Shown: piece after piece, positions 1 to 8,580 of the stretch
How positions within the stretch are numbered: the stretch's first letter is position 1
Layout: each line of letters opens with the position of its first letter
Assembly (NCBI GenBank): GCA_964610045.1
Contig: CAZSUN010000005.1
Coordinates: forward strand, 21,433-85,432
DNA from: JACCYX01 sp964610045
GTDB taxonomy: Bacteria > Chloroflexota > Chloroflexia > Thermomicrobiales > UBA6265
DNA: 64,000 bases
Direction of reading: 5' to 3'
Made by a program: the position numbers and the translations under genes
Notes under the pieces: generated by a model
What the model saw: the letters and a program-made list of their open reading frames with translations, nothing else
The model's database searches: none
What the model was told of the DNA's origin: nothing

Positions 1-574
1 GCAACCGCAATGCTTCCAGCGCGACGAAGGCGCCGACGCGATTGTCGATGCTGCGGGAAACCCAGAGTGTGTCGGTCAATTCGAGGGTTTCGACATCGAG
101 CACGACAGGATCGCCGATCTGCACCCGGGAGAGCGCTTCTTCCCGGGTGCCGGCGCCGATATCGATCCAGAGATCCGCGATTTCGGTTACCTTCGAGCGG
201 TCGGACGGCTTCAGGAGATGGGCCGCCTTCTTGCCGATGACTCCGCGCACCGTACCGTCAGCCGTCTCGATCCGCACCCGCTGGCCGACGACAACCTGAT
301 CGTCCCAGCCCCCTACCTTATCGAACCAGATGAATCCCTTCTCGTCGACATAGGTGATGAGGAACCCGATTTCGTCGATGTGTCCCTCGATCACGATCGT
401 ATTCGGTCCGGGTTCGCCAAGCCAGGCGTAGGAGTTTCCGAGGACATCGTGCTCCACCAGGTCGGCGAAGGATTCAGCTTCGGTGCGCCAGACACGGGCT
501 GGCGCCCATTCAAACCCGGACGGACCTGGGGTAGAAAGCAGGTGTTTCAGGAAGGCGCGTCGTGACTGATCCAT
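1..574 (-). CDS. M42 family metallopeptidase (3' end beyond window)
   Basis: The reading frame begins at ATG 574 and is still open at the window edge, giving 191 codons; M42 peptidases usually have about 340-360 residues, so roughly the N-terminal half is present. Visible family signatures are the metal-site segment GHIDEIGFLI near residue 67, the following GGWDDQ segment, and RSIDNRVGAF near residue 180, all typical of the FrvX/PepA-like dinuclear metal aminopeptidases. These cytoplasmic enzymes trim N-terminal residues from peptides. The C-terminal catalytic Glu and remaining metal ligands are not in the window. It is divergent from the gene at 715. Confidence 0.85.
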   Translation of the reverse strand, partial: MDQSRRAFLKHLLSTPGPSGFEWAPARVWRTEAESFADLVEHDVLGNSYAWLGEPGPNTIVIEGHIDEIGFLITYVDEKGFIWFDKVGGWDDQVVVGQRVRIETADGTVRGVIGKKAAHLLKPSDRSKVTEIADLWIDIGAGTREEALSRVQIGDPVVLDVETLELTDTLWVSRSIDNRVGAFVALEALRL

Positions 575-642
575 CGTGAATCCAGACTCCGTTGTGCATG
601 GCTGAACCGTCAACACTCGGCGGCAAGGGTACCACTCGACGA

Positions 643-672
643 TTGGCCACGATGCGTGCGTCGTCATAAGAT
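643..672 (+). promoter_or_regulatory. Candidate sigma-70 promoter for the gene at 715
   Basis: TTGGCC (643-648) and TAAGAT (667-672) are spaced by 18 bp, about 40 bp before the GTG start at 715. The match is moderate and unproven. Confidence 0.4.
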
Positions 673-714
673 ACGGTCACGACGAATCCGGCAGGGCCGG
701 ATCGCGAGGGAACC

Positions 715-2877
715 GTGATCGCGCGCAACCTTATGGGGCGACTCAACGCCCGTACGCCAGACGATCTCCAGCGCATCGCCATCTACTGGCGCGTCCCGAT
801 TCCGGAAGGTGACCGAGGGCGTCAAATCGGTGCGCTGTACCGCGCCATGACCGACCCTCGTTATGCGCGCGAGTTCTGGGCCAACCTTCCCGATCCAGAG
901 CGGGAGATCGTACGGGAACTTGCCGTTCGCGACCTGACCGGGGCGACCATCGACGAGATTGCCGACATGACGGGGCTGCGGCCCGCCGCAGCCCGCGAGG
1001 CCGCGATCCGGCTGTTTCACGGAGGCGTCCTCGCCCGCGAAGGCGACACCCAGGAACTCCCGATCGGCATCCTGCCGCGGCTGTTCCTGCCACGGGAAGT
1101 CGCGGGAATCATGCGACGGGTCCAGGACGAACTGGATGCCGGTGACCTGTCGGGAAATTCCCTGCGTGTCATCCTCGAAACCCTGGACGATGCGGAACTC
1201 GAGGACGCCGCCATGAGGTGGGGGCTGCGGGTGATTCCGGGCCAGCGCAGGCGGTCCGACCTCGTTCAGCAAATCCTGCGGCAGGTTGACCAGCCGGACC
1301 GTGTCGAGACGATCGCTGCCTCACAGGGACGACTGGCGGCGGCGATCTGGACGATCGTTCGCGATGCCGCACCCGAACCGAGCGCCTATGCGGAGACCAT
1401 CGAGCGGGCTGCGGAACATACGAACATCGCCCTGCCACGGGATCCTGCGAGGTCAGTCGCCATGGTCCTCGCGGCGCTGGGTGAACTCGAATCCTCGCTG
1501 CTCGTCGTGCACACCTACCGGCGTGACGGCTCACGATGGCTGTTTGTCCCACAGGAACTGGCGCATCAGGGCGAGAAGGCACGTGGGTTACCGCTGCGCC
1601 CCGCGCAGCCGGTATCGCCCGACCGGATCACGCCAGACCAGGATGTCCCATCGTATGCGATTGCCTGGGATCTGTTGACGCTGCTGCGTGATGTTTCCAC
1701 CCACGGCGCGCCGACCTGGGTCCCCGGCGAGCTGGTTTCCCGGACCTGGCAACGACGGCTCAATCGGCGGCTCTGGTTCGCGGGGGAGGATGTCCCGCCA
1801 ACCGGATACGTCGGGTTCCTGTTGTACCTGGGGCTGGCGGTTGACGTGCTGGTAGCCTCCGACCAGCCATTGCCACCGGGGAGCGACCGCAAGGCGATCC
1901 GGCCGATCGTGACCCGCGAGGTTCGCGCCTGGACCCGGCTCGGTTTCGACGCTCAGATGGCGCGCCTGTCTGGAGCGTGGATCGAAAGCGACCTCTGGCT
2001 TGAGGGACGCGAGCGCGGCGAGATCGACATCTGGGGCGCAGACTGGCCGGGCCTGCGGCGACGTTTGGTCGAGGCCGTGGATGGCCTGGATAGCGGAAAC
2101 TGGTACGACGTTGCGTCACTTGCGACCCGGTTCGCCGAACAGCAGCCGGAAATCCTGGGTGGGACGTTCACCGCAGCTTCGGCGAGGGCACTGCCTCCCG
2201 GAACCGACGAGCGTACGGCGCACATCGCGCAGGCCATCGCGATCGAGTTCCAGACGGCGCTCACCTGGTTTGGCAGGGTGCGACCGGGGCGACTCAAGGT
2301 AGGTGGCCTGGCAGTCCGGCCAACGAGCCCCGCACCCACCCGGTCTCGCCTGGCATCGAACGGTCCCGTGATCGTTCTTGATGAGGAGGGTGAGATTACC
2401 CTGAACGCTCCGGCGCCGATCCACATCTGGTCGTTGACGGCATTCGGTGATGCGGAGGATCTGCGACCGGTGGCGACCTACCGTTTGCGGCAGGCATCGG
2501 TTGCACGTGCACTTGGCCACGGTTTCGACCTCGGGCAAATCGTGGCATATCTGGAGCAACAGTCCGGCGAGCCGCTTCCAGGCGCGATCGAAGCGCGCTT
2601 GCGGGCATGGACGGTGGGTTACCGCCGCGTGCGCCTCCAGCGGACGGTGGTCGTGACGCCCGATGTGCCGGACCAGGGGAGCGACCTGCGAGACGCCCTG
2701 ACCGCAGCCGGGTTGGAGATCGCGGCCGAACTCCCCTCCGGTGGCTTCGTGGTCGTGGTTCCCGAAGGCCCGGACGGCACTCCGCAAGAAGAAGCGCTGC
2801 TATCAGCGCTCCGTGCGACAGGCTTCGCTGGGCAGTGGTCGCAACGTCCATCCGAGAGTGGCCGCAGCGCACGTTGA
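715..2877 (+). CDS. Helicase-associated (XPB/Ssl2-like) domain protein
   Basis: This 720-residue protein starts at GTG with AGGG just upstream. No helicase Walker motifs are visible. The N-terminal 250 residues look like stacked winged-helix or helical units (ATIDEIADMTGL segment), and residues of about 566-655 (IHIWSLTAFGD through the WTVGYRRVRL segment) resemble the helicase-associated domain found in Actinobacteria and Chloroflexota as a stand-alone protein. It ends with a small alpha/beta unit (TPDV...GLEIAAELPSGGFVVVV). A DNA-related role is likely from the domain but the molecular function is unknown. Confidence 0.6.
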   Translation: MIARNLMGRLNARTPDDLQRIAIYWRVPIPEGDRGRQIGALYRAMTDPRYAREFWANLPDPEREIVRELAVRDLTGATIDEIADMTGLRPAAAREAAIRLFHGGVLAREGDTQELPIGILPRLFLPREVAGIMRRVQDELDAGDLSGNSLRVILETLDDAELEDAAMRWGLRVIPGQRRRSDLVQQILRQVDQPDRVETIAASQGRLAAAIWTIVRDAAPEPSAYAETIERAAEHTNIALPRDPARSVAMVLAALGELESSLLVVHTYRRDGSRWLFVPQELAHQGEKARGLPLRPAQPVSPDRITPDQDVPSYAIAWDLLTLLRDVSTHGAPTWVPGELVSRTWQRRLNRRLWFAGEDVPPTGYVGFLLYLGLAVDVLVASDQPLPPGSDRKAIRPIVTREVRAWTRLGFDAQMARLSGAWIESDLWLEGRERGEIDIWGADWPGLRRRLVEAVDGLDSGNWYDVASLATRFAEQQPEILGGTFTAASARALPPGTDERTAHIAQAIAIEFQTALTWFGRVRPGRLKVGGLAVRPTSPAPTRSRLASNGPVIVLDEEGEITLNAPAPIHIWSLTAFGDAEDLRPVATYRLRQASVARALGHGFDLGQIVAYLEQQSGEPLPGAIEARLRAWTVGYRRVRLQRTVVVTPDVPDQGSDLRDALTAAGLEIAAELPSGGFVVVVPEGPDGTPQEEALLSALRATGFAGQWSQRPSESGRSAR

Positions 2878-3032
2878 CATTCTGCCAAAGCCGACCAGAG
2901 ACCGCGATTGGGCAGGATATACTACCGAGCCGGTGGCCCACACCGGAAACCCCTGGCCAACGATTGCCAACTGGACGTGCCGCAAAAGGCGACACATCAC
3001 ACTTTCCCTCTTCGCCAAGGATTGCGAACATC

Positions 3033-4592
3033 ATGGTCGATTTTCACACCCCGGAGGCCCGCGCCGCTGTTGCCTTGCCACCGACCCTCGACGAAGTGCG
3101 GGTCAGGTTCGCGCCGAGTCCCACCGGATCGCTGCACATCGGTGGCGCCCGGCTGATGATGTACAACGTCCTGTTCGCGCACGGGCAGGCGAAACGAGCC
3201 GGCAAGAAGGGGACCGTCATCCTCCGGATCGAGGATACGGACCAGAAGCGGTTCGTCGAAGGCGCGGCCGAAGGCCTGATGACCGGTCTCCGCTGGCTCG
3301 ATCTTGAATGGGACGAAGGTCCGGACGTGGGGGGCGACTACGGCCCCTACGTGCAGAGCGAGCGGACGCACGTCTACCGCGACGTGGCGGAGCACCTGGT
3401 GGAGACCGGACACGCCTACCATTGCTTCTGCACGCCGGAACGATTACAGCAGGTCCGCGACGAGCAGGTGAAGCGCAACCTGCCGCCCGGCTACGATCGC
3501 CTCTGCCGCGACCTGTCCGCTGACGAGGTGCGGGCACGTCTCGACGCCGGTGAACCATCGGTGATCCGGTTCAAGATGCCACTCGATGGTGAAACCCGTC
3601 TCGTGGACCTGCTCCGCGGCGAGATCATCTACCGGAACGAGACGATCGAGGACCTGGTCATCCTGAAGTCTGACGGCTTCCCGACGTATCACCTGGCGGT
3701 CGTGGTGGACGACCATGCCATGCGGGTGACCCATGTGACCCGGGGGCCGGAATGGATCCCAACCTGGCCGATCCACTTCCAGCTCTACCGTGCGCTCGAA
3801 TGGGACATGCCGATTTTCGCGCACATGCCGCTGATCCTCTCGCCAACCGGCGGCAAGCTCTCCAAGCGCGACGGCAGCGCTTCACTGGCGGACTTCCACG
3901 AGCGCGGTTACCTGCCCGAGGCGTTGTTGAACTACCTTGCCCTCCTGGGCTGGAGCCTTGATGGCAAGACCGAATTCTTCACGATCGATGATCTGCTCGA
4001 ACATTTCACGATCGAGCGCGTGAGCGCGGCGCCAAGCACATTCGACCGCGACAAGCTCGACTGGCTCAACCAGCAGTGGATCAACCACCACATCACGGTG
4101 GAGAGCCTGGCCGAGCGCGTGTTGCCGTTCCTGATCGCCGGTGGCACGATCGAACCCGGACCGGCCGATGGCACCCATCCCCGATTCCCCGATGTACTGA
4201 CCGCATCACGATTGCTGAAGGACCGGATCCGGCACTTGACCGAGGCTCCGGACCTGATGTCGTATTTCCTGCAAGACGAACTGGCGCCATATGATCCGGC
4301 GCTCCTGGCGCCGAAGAAGGTTGAGCCCGGACAGGCGCGCGAGATGCTGGAAGCGGTGCGCGACCGGTTGCCTTCGATCCCGCTTGAGAACCACGACGAG
4401 GCGGAGGCCAGCCTGCGGGCCCTGGCAGACGAATTGGGTGTGAAGGCCGGGCAACTCTTCATGCCGATCAGGGTGGCCGTGACCGGACGAACCCAGTCGC
4501 CGGGACTGTTCGACACCCTGGCGGCGATTGGCAAGGATCGCGTAGCCCGAAGGGTCGAGCAGGCGATCGCGATGCTTGCGGATCAGGATTAG
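3033..4592 (+). CDS. gltX: Glutamate--tRNA ligase
   Basis: Charges tRNA-Glu (possibly also tRNA-Gln) with glutamate in the cytoplasm. The ATG at 3033 gives 519 residues, normal for the family; the open frame continues upstream but without family similarity. The class I signature HIGG lies at residues 35-38 after RFAPSPTGSLH, and the KLSKRDG motif lies near residue 276. RIEDTD, the ERTHVYRDVAE segment and HLAVVVDDHAMRVTHVTRG are also typical. The C-terminal anticodon-binding region is complete. A TATACT hexamer at 2918-2923 could be the -10, but no good -35 is seen. A histidine phosphatase follows after 18 bp. Confidence 0.95.
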   Translation: MVDFHTPEARAAVALPPTLDEVRVRFAPSPTGSLHIGGARLMMYNVLFAHGQAKRAGKKGTVILRIEDTDQKRFVEGAAEGLMTGLRWLDLEWDEGPDVGGDYGPYVQSERTHVYRDVAEHLVETGHAYHCFCTPERLQQVRDEQVKRNLPPGYDRLCRDLSADEVRARLDAGEPSVIRFKMPLDGETRLVDLLRGEIIYRNETIEDLVILKSDGFPTYHLAVVVDDHAMRVTHVTRGPEWIPTWPIHFQLYRALEWDMPIFAHMPLILSPTGGKLSKRDGSASLADFHERGYLPEALLNYLALLGWSLDGKTEFFTIDDLLEHFTIERVSAAPSTFDRDKLDWLNQQWINHHITVESLAERVLPFLIAGGTIEPGPADGTHPRFPDVLTASRLLKDRIRHLTEAPDLMSYFLQDELAPYDPALLAPKKVEPGQAREMLEAVRDRLPSIPLENHDEAEASLRALADELGVKAGQLFMPIRVAVTGRTQSPGLFDTLAAIGKDRVARRVEQAIAMLADQD

Positions 4593-4610
4593 CCCAAAGG
4601 AACGGACCTC

Positions 4611-5216
4611 GTGGAATCGCCACCAATGCTGACGACGATCTGCCTCGTACGACACGGCGAAACGGAATGGAACCGGACAGGACGTTACCAGGGGCAGACC
4701 GACATTCCGCTCAACGAGACTGGCCTGTCCCAAGCGGCGATCGTTGCCAGGACCATTGTCGAGGGTCCGACCTGGGACGCAATCGTGAGCAGCCCCCTGT
4801 CTCGCGCCCGGCAAACGGCCGAAGCGATCGCGGATGCCATCGGCATTACGGACATCAAGCTCGATGCCGATCTCCAGGAACGTGGATATGGCGAAGCCGA
4901 AGGCCTGACACTCGTCGAGCGGCTCGACCGGTGGACGGGAGATGACTGGCCGGGCCTCGAACCGTACGAGGCGATGCAGCAGCGCGGCGTGGCGGCGCTC
5001 GACCGGGTGGCCGCGGCTTTCCCCGGCAAGCGGGTCCTCGTGGTGTGTCATGGTGGCCTGATGAATGCCGTACTCGCCCATCATTCCGGTGGAGAGCACG
5101 GCACCGGTATCACCGTGATCCTCAATACGGCCAGGACGCACTTAACTCATGATGGCGATGCCTGGGTGATCGAGTCGGTCACCGATGCCAGTCACCTGGA
5201 TCCAGTGATCCGGTAA
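4611..5216 (+). CDS. Histidine phosphatase family protein (phosphoglycerate mutase-like)
   Basis: Residues LVRHGETEWN carry the catalytic RHG motif of the phosphohistidine phosphatase superfamily, and VVCHGG near residue 146 supplies the second catalytic His. The segment SSPLSRARQTAEAIA is also typical. Length is 201 residues from GTG 4611; the ATG at 4626 (MLTTICLVRHGE) is an equally good start. Such proteins dephosphorylate small metabolites (for example adenosylcobalamin 5'-phosphate or sugar phosphates); substrate cannot be read from the sequence. It probably shares a transcript with gltX. Confidence 0.88.
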   Translation: MESPPMLTTICLVRHGETEWNRTGRYQGQTDIPLNETGLSQAAIVARTIVEGPTWDAIVSSPLSRARQTAEAIADAIGITDIKLDADLQERGYGEAEGLTLVERLDRWTGDDWPGLEPYEAMQQRGVAALDRVAAAFPGKRVLVVCHGGLMNAVLAHHSGGEHGTGITVILNTARTHLTHDGDAWVIESVTDASHLDPVIR

Positions 5217-5282
5217 CCGGCACTGACAGGCAGGAAAGGCATCTCCTCTCTCCCAGGTGGCCTGGCCCGCAACCCCCTATTC

Positions 5283-5312
5283 TGTCATTCCGATCGCGTG
5301 CGAGGCAGTGGG
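5283..5312 (+). repeat. Dispersed TGTCATTCCGA repeat, copy 1
   Basis: TGTCATTCCGA (5283-5293) followed by a GCG-rich segment. It matches the core of elements at 30933-31013, 36709-36761 and 59854-59880, and more loosely at 29655-29690. All lie between genes or at a gene end. Confidence 0.6.
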
Positions 5313-5362
5313 GCGAAGCCGAACGAGATCTCTCGGCGGAGCCGGTCCACCCCGAAAAACGG

Positions 5363-5402
5363 GCCGACACACCCTCGCTGACGCTCGCTGGTCGGCCCCT
5401 AC
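5363..5402 (+). repeat. Palindromic GTCGGCCCCTAC repeat, copy 1
   Basis: A roughly 40-bp element with GCCGAC at the left end and GTCGGC plus CCCTAC at the right end, enclosing an ACCCTCG core. It closely resembles 31049-31086. A partial inverted copy (CAGCGAGGGTCTGTCGG) lies nearby at 5471-5487. Confidence 0.6.
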
Positions 5403-5470
5403 AAACGACCGACCGGGCGCTGGACCACAAACTGTTCGAGAGAGAGCAGGTCGTGGGGATGGCCGGCGCC

Positions 5471-5487
5471 AGCGAGGGTCTGTCGGT
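5471..5487 (-). repeat. Partial inverted copy of the GTCGGCCCCTAC-type repeat
   Basis: The reverse complement reads CCGACAGACCCTCGC..., matching the left half of the copy at 31049-31086. Together with the full copy at 5363 it fills most of the 383-bp gap between the phosphatase and VOC genes. Confidence 0.45.
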
Positions 5488-5497
5488 CCGCTCGTGA

Positions 5498-5532
5498 TTG
5501 ACGCATTGCACGATCGAACGTACTGTACGTTC
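5498..5532 (+). promoter_or_regulatory. Promoter with overlapping palindromic operator upstream of the VOC gene
   Basis: TTGACG (5498-5503), a 17-bp spacer and TACTGT (5521-5526) form a good sigma-70 promoter. A perfect palindrome GAACGTAC-T-GTACGTTC (5516-5532) covers the -10, as expected for a dimeric repressor site. The transcript leader to the ATG at 5600 would be about 67 nt. Confidence 0.55.
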
Positions 5533-5599
5533 AGAGCGTGCCAGTGTGTCACCTCCCATCATTCCCTGGCGTCGTCGCAGAACACGGAGAACCTTAAAC

Positions 5600-6388
5600 A
5601 TGCCAAAGCCGGACGGTATTTTCGTTGGCACTCCGATCTGGATCGATCTCTCGACCTCGAACATCGATGCTTCCAGGGCGTTCTACAGCGCGCTGTTTGG
5701 ATGGAATGTGCCGCCACCGAACGAGCAGTTCGGCGGCTACACGATGATGGATCTGGACGGCGCGCTGATAGCCGGAGCCATGCCAAAGGGGCCGGACGAA
5801 GCAGGCATGCCCGACGCCTGGACGATCTATCTCGCCAGCGACGATGCCGCGGCATCGGTCGAGGCAGCGAAAGCAGCCGGTGGCGCGATCCTGCTGGACG
5901 CGATGGACGTTGCGGATTTCGGGCGGATGGCGATCGTCGCCGATCCTGCCGGGGCGGTATTCGGAATCTGGCAGCCCAATACCCACAAAGGCTTCGGCGC
6001 AATCGCTGAAGCATCAGCGCCAGCCTGGTTCGAACTCCAGAGCCGGAACTTCGCGGCATCGAGGTCGTTCCTGAAGGTGGTGTTCGGAGTGGAGGCGGAT
6101 GACATCGACATGGGCCCTGGTGGTCCGGCGTATGCGACCATCAAGGGCGGCGGGGAGGACCGTATGGGCATCATGGATGCCACTGGCGTCCTTCCGGACG
6201 GCGTTCCCAGCATGTGGTCCGTGTACTTTGGTGTGCGGGATACCGATGCCGCCGTTGCAAAGGCGGAGGAACTGGGTGGAGCGACGCTGAGGCCGGCCGA
6301 GGATACGCCATTCGGGCGATTCGCCGTGTTGGCGGATTCGACCGGCGCGCCATTCATGGTCGTCTCGGTCCACGAGGGCGAAGCGTAG
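5600..6388 (+). CDS. VOC family protein with two glyoxalase-like domains
   Basis: ATG 5600 is preceded by GGAG at 5586-5589 and gives 262 residues. The protein is an internal duplication: an N-terminal VOC domain (about residues 8-125, starting with PIWIDLSTSNIDASRAFYSA) and a second one (about residues 135-258, starting with AWFELQSRNFAASRSFLKVV). This layout is common in small-molecule-binding proteins annotated as glyoxalase/bleomycin-resistance-like. The metal-ligand pattern is too weak to assign a reaction. It stands alone under its own promoter and palindromic operator, which suggests inducible expression. Confidence 0.85.
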   Translation: MPKPDGIFVGTPIWIDLSTSNIDASRAFYSALFGWNVPPPNEQFGGYTMMDLDGALIAGAMPKGPDEAGMPDAWTIYLASDDAAASVEAAKAAGGAILLDAMDVADFGRMAIVADPAGAVFGIWQPNTHKGFGAIAEASAPAWFELQSRNFAASRSFLKVVFGVEADDIDMGPGGPAYATIKGGGEDRMGIMDATGVLPDGVPSMWSVYFGVRDTDAAVAKAEELGGATLRPAEDTPFGRFAVLADSTGAPFMVVSVHEGEA

Positions 6389-6514
6389 CGCCAGCGACAA
6401 CGGGCAAGCTGCGTCCGCCGCTCCCGCAGGACTCGACAGACCGCTGCCTCCGGGTGAAGATGCCGGAATGGCGGACAACGCCACAGGCTTCCGAACCCTC
6501 ACGCGAGGCACTGC

Positions 6515-7627
6515 ATGACAGACTCACCGGTCACGCTCGCCAGTCTCGGCCTGAAACCCGTCATCAACGCGTCGGCCACCCTGACGACGCTGGGGGGGTC
6601 ACGGATGCCGCCCGAGGTCGTGGCGGCGATGGTAGAAGGCTCCAGGTCATTCGTCGATTGGCCGAACCTGCAGCGGGCCGTTGGCCGGCGGATCGCCGAG
6701 CTAACCCACAACGAGGCGTGCTACATCTCCTCGGGGGCAGCGGCGGGCATCGTGGCGGCAGTCTCTTCGGTGCTTACCGGCAATGATCCCGTGAAGATCG
6801 CCGCCTTCCCGCACCTGACCGGTTTCGACCGGACGGAGTTGATCGTCCACCGCTCGCAGCGGAACGGATATGACTACGCCGCTCGCCAAACCGGGGCGAC
6901 GTTCGTCGAAATCGGCGATTCGCTGGGCGAACTCGAAACCGCGATCAACGACCGGACTGCTGCGGTCCTGTGGTTCGCCGGCCGCCTGGCAAGCACATCG
7001 CCCGACTTGGCCGACGTCATCGCGCTCGCCCACGCCCATCACGTTCCGGTCATCGTGGATGCCGCCGCCCAAATCCCGAAGATGGAAAACCTCTGGCGGT
7101 TCACACGCGATCTCGGGGCAGACATCGCGATCTTCAGCGGCGGCAAAGGCATGCGTGGACCGCAATCGAGCGGACTGGTCCTTGGCCGGGCCGACCTGAT
7201 CGAAGGGTGCATCGCCAACGGATCGCCCAATTCCACCATCGGCCGGCCAATGAAGGTGGGCAAGGAGGAGTTGTTCGGTATCCTCGCCGCAGTGGAGTGG
7301 AGTCTGGCCCAGGACGAGGAGGCCACCATTGCACGGTACGAGCAGATCGTGCAATCGTGGGTTTCAGCGTTGAGTGAACTTCCCGGCGTGACGGTGGAGC
7401 GAGGATTTCCAAGTGAAGCCGGTCAGCCGATGCCGCGGGCGATGGTGACCCTCGGCAAGGGCTCCAAACTCAAGGCTTCTGAACTCGTAACCGCGCTCTG
7501 GAATCAGGATCCGGCCATCGCCATCAGTCAGATCGGCGAGGACTCGGTAGCGCTCAACCCGCAAACGCTCGACAGTGACGAGGACGTGATCGTGGCCGAA
7601 GCGATCAGGGATCTGCTCGGCGCTTGA
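6515..7627 (+). CDS. PLP-dependent enzyme, SelA/DgaE-like fold-type I
   Basis: 370 residues from ATG 6515 with GAGG upstream. The N-terminus (LKPVINASATLTTLGGSRMP) is characteristic of the selenocysteine synthase-like family that includes D-glucosaminate-6-phosphate ammonia lyase and related eliminases. The PLP pocket is seen in ISSGAAAGI, IVDAAAQIP and the probable Schiff-base lysine in SGGKGMRGP (about residue 211). The neighbour 42 bp downstream is a RidA protein, which removes reactive enamine/imine products of PLP chemistry, so a beta-eliminating ammonia-lyase role is plausible. The substrate is unknown; this is unlikely to be true SelA because no selenocysteine genes are near. Confidence 0.8.
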   Translation: MTDSPVTLASLGLKPVINASATLTTLGGSRMPPEVVAAMVEGSRSFVDWPNLQRAVGRRIAELTHNEACYISSGAAAGIVAAVSSVLTGNDPVKIAAFPHLTGFDRTELIVHRSQRNGYDYAARQTGATFVEIGDSLGELETAINDRTAAVLWFAGRLASTSPDLADVIALAHAHHVPVIVDAAAQIPKMENLWRFTRDLGADIAIFSGGKGMRGPQSSGLVLGRADLIEGCIANGSPNSTIGRPMKVGKEELFGILAAVEWSLAQDEEATIARYEQIVQSWVSALSELPGVTVERGFPSEAGQPMPRAMVTLGKGSKLKASELVTALWNQDPAIAISQIGEDSVALNPQTLDSDEDVIVAEAIRDLLGA

Positions 7628-7669
7628 ACGACAACGTCAACTCAGCCGCAACGAAAGGACATCACGACG

Positions 7670-8122
7670 ATGGCGCATCCGGACGAACGACTGGCAGACC
7701 TCGGTATCGAAATCTCAGAGAAGACGACCTTCCACCCAGCTGTGGCGATCGGGGTGATCTCCGGCAACCTGCTCTATCTCTCCGGATCGACGCCGACAGA
7801 CCCGCGCTGGAAGGGGCGGGTCGGTGAGGCATTGACCGTCGAGGAGGGTTACCAGGCGGCACGCGATTGCGCGATCAACCAGGTGGCCGCCGCGAAGACG
7901 GTCCTCGGCGACCTTGGCCGGGTGAAACGCGTGGTGAAGGTGCTCGGGATGGTCAACGCGGCACCCGGTTTCCCGGACACCCCGGCCGTTGTCCACGGTG
8001 CGTCCGAGTTGTACTACGCGGTGTTTGGCGAGGCCGGGGTCCACGCACGGTCCGCTGTCGGATTGCAGGCGCTCCCGTCGGATGTCGCGGTCGAGGTAGA
8101 GACCATTTTCGAAATCGAATAG
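7670..8122 (+). CDS. RidA family protein (enamine/imine deaminase)
   Basis: 150 residues from ATG 7670. The family features are LLYLSGSTPTDP near residue 32, an AAKTVLGDLGRVKRVVKVLGMV helix-strand, and the C-terminal ALPSDVAVEVETIFEI strand in place of the classical RxxVxVxxLP. The usual substrate-contacting Arg of true RidA is not obvious, so this belongs to one of the divergent YjgF/Rid subfamilies. It probably forms a two-gene operon with the PLP enzyme upstream and may hydrolyse that enzyme's reactive intermediate. It converges with the small gene at 8123-8428: their stop codons abut. Confidence 0.85.
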   Translation: MAHPDERLADLGIEISEKTTFHPAVAIGVISGNLLYLSGSTPTDPRWKGRVGEALTVEEGYQAARDCAINQVAAAKTVLGDLGRVKRVVKVLGMVNAAPGFPDTPAVVHGASELYYAVFGEAGVHARSAVGLQALPSDVAVEVETIFEIE

Positions 8123-8428
8123 TTACGCCGCATCCTGCGACAGGATGCCAGTGGCGACAGGATCCATAGGCACGAGCTTCGATTCCGCCGCCGTGACTCC
8201 CCGGCGGGGATTCGGAAACGCGGGCAGGATCGACCTCACCGCGTGGCGACGTGGCACGGTTGGAGGCGCCGGCGTAATCACGATGCCCTTATAGGGTTGA
8301 CGGTCCGCCTTGATGCCGAGAATCCGTCCGGTGGCGCGATCGACTTTTGCGAATCTGCCGTTCGGAAGCCGGTATTGGGTCCGGCCGCGGACAGCGCCGC
8401 GTCGGCCGCCGGGTCGGTTACGTGCCAT
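8123..8428 (-). CDS. Small basic protein of unknown function
   Basis: 101 residues from ATG 8428, with AGGAG nine bases upstream and a consensus TATAAT further up, so this looks like a real gene. The N-terminal half is strongly basic and patterned (RTQYRLPNGRFAKVD, then RATGRILGIKAD and QPYKGI), reminiscent of short 'YRNPKTGRFV...'-like proteins seen as hypotheticals in many bacteria. The C-terminal half is less structured. I do not recognise the family with confidence; nucleic-acid binding would fit its charge but is inference. Confidence 0.55.
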   Translation of the reverse strand: MARNRPGGRRGAVRGRTQYRLPNGRFAKVDRATGRILGIKADRQPYKGIVITPAPPTVPRRHAVRSILPAFPNPRRGVTAAESKLVPMDPVATGILSQDAA

Positions 8429-8472
8429 GTGCAAGTGCTCCTGAAACGAGAATCCATCGATCGTATTGACAT

Positions 8473-8478
8473 ATTATA
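8473..8478 (-). promoter_or_regulatory. Consensus -10 (TATAAT) for the small gene at 8123-8428
   Basis: The minus strand reads TATAAT at 8478-8473, about 45 bp before the ATG at 8428. No clear -35 is visible at 16-18 bp. Confidence 0.4.
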
Positions 8479-8580
8479 CAGCATGACGCGGCTTCCTGCC
8501 AGCCTGCGGAGGGGCGAATGCTATACTTCGTCGTTACGTTGTTGGCTCTGGCACTGCATTTCCCAGGAGTACCCCGCGGC

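Noticed and set aside
2607..3032. Upstream extension of gltX to 2607
   Set aside because: It overlaps the end of the preceding gene and has no GltX similarity; ATG 3033 gives the normal N-terminus.
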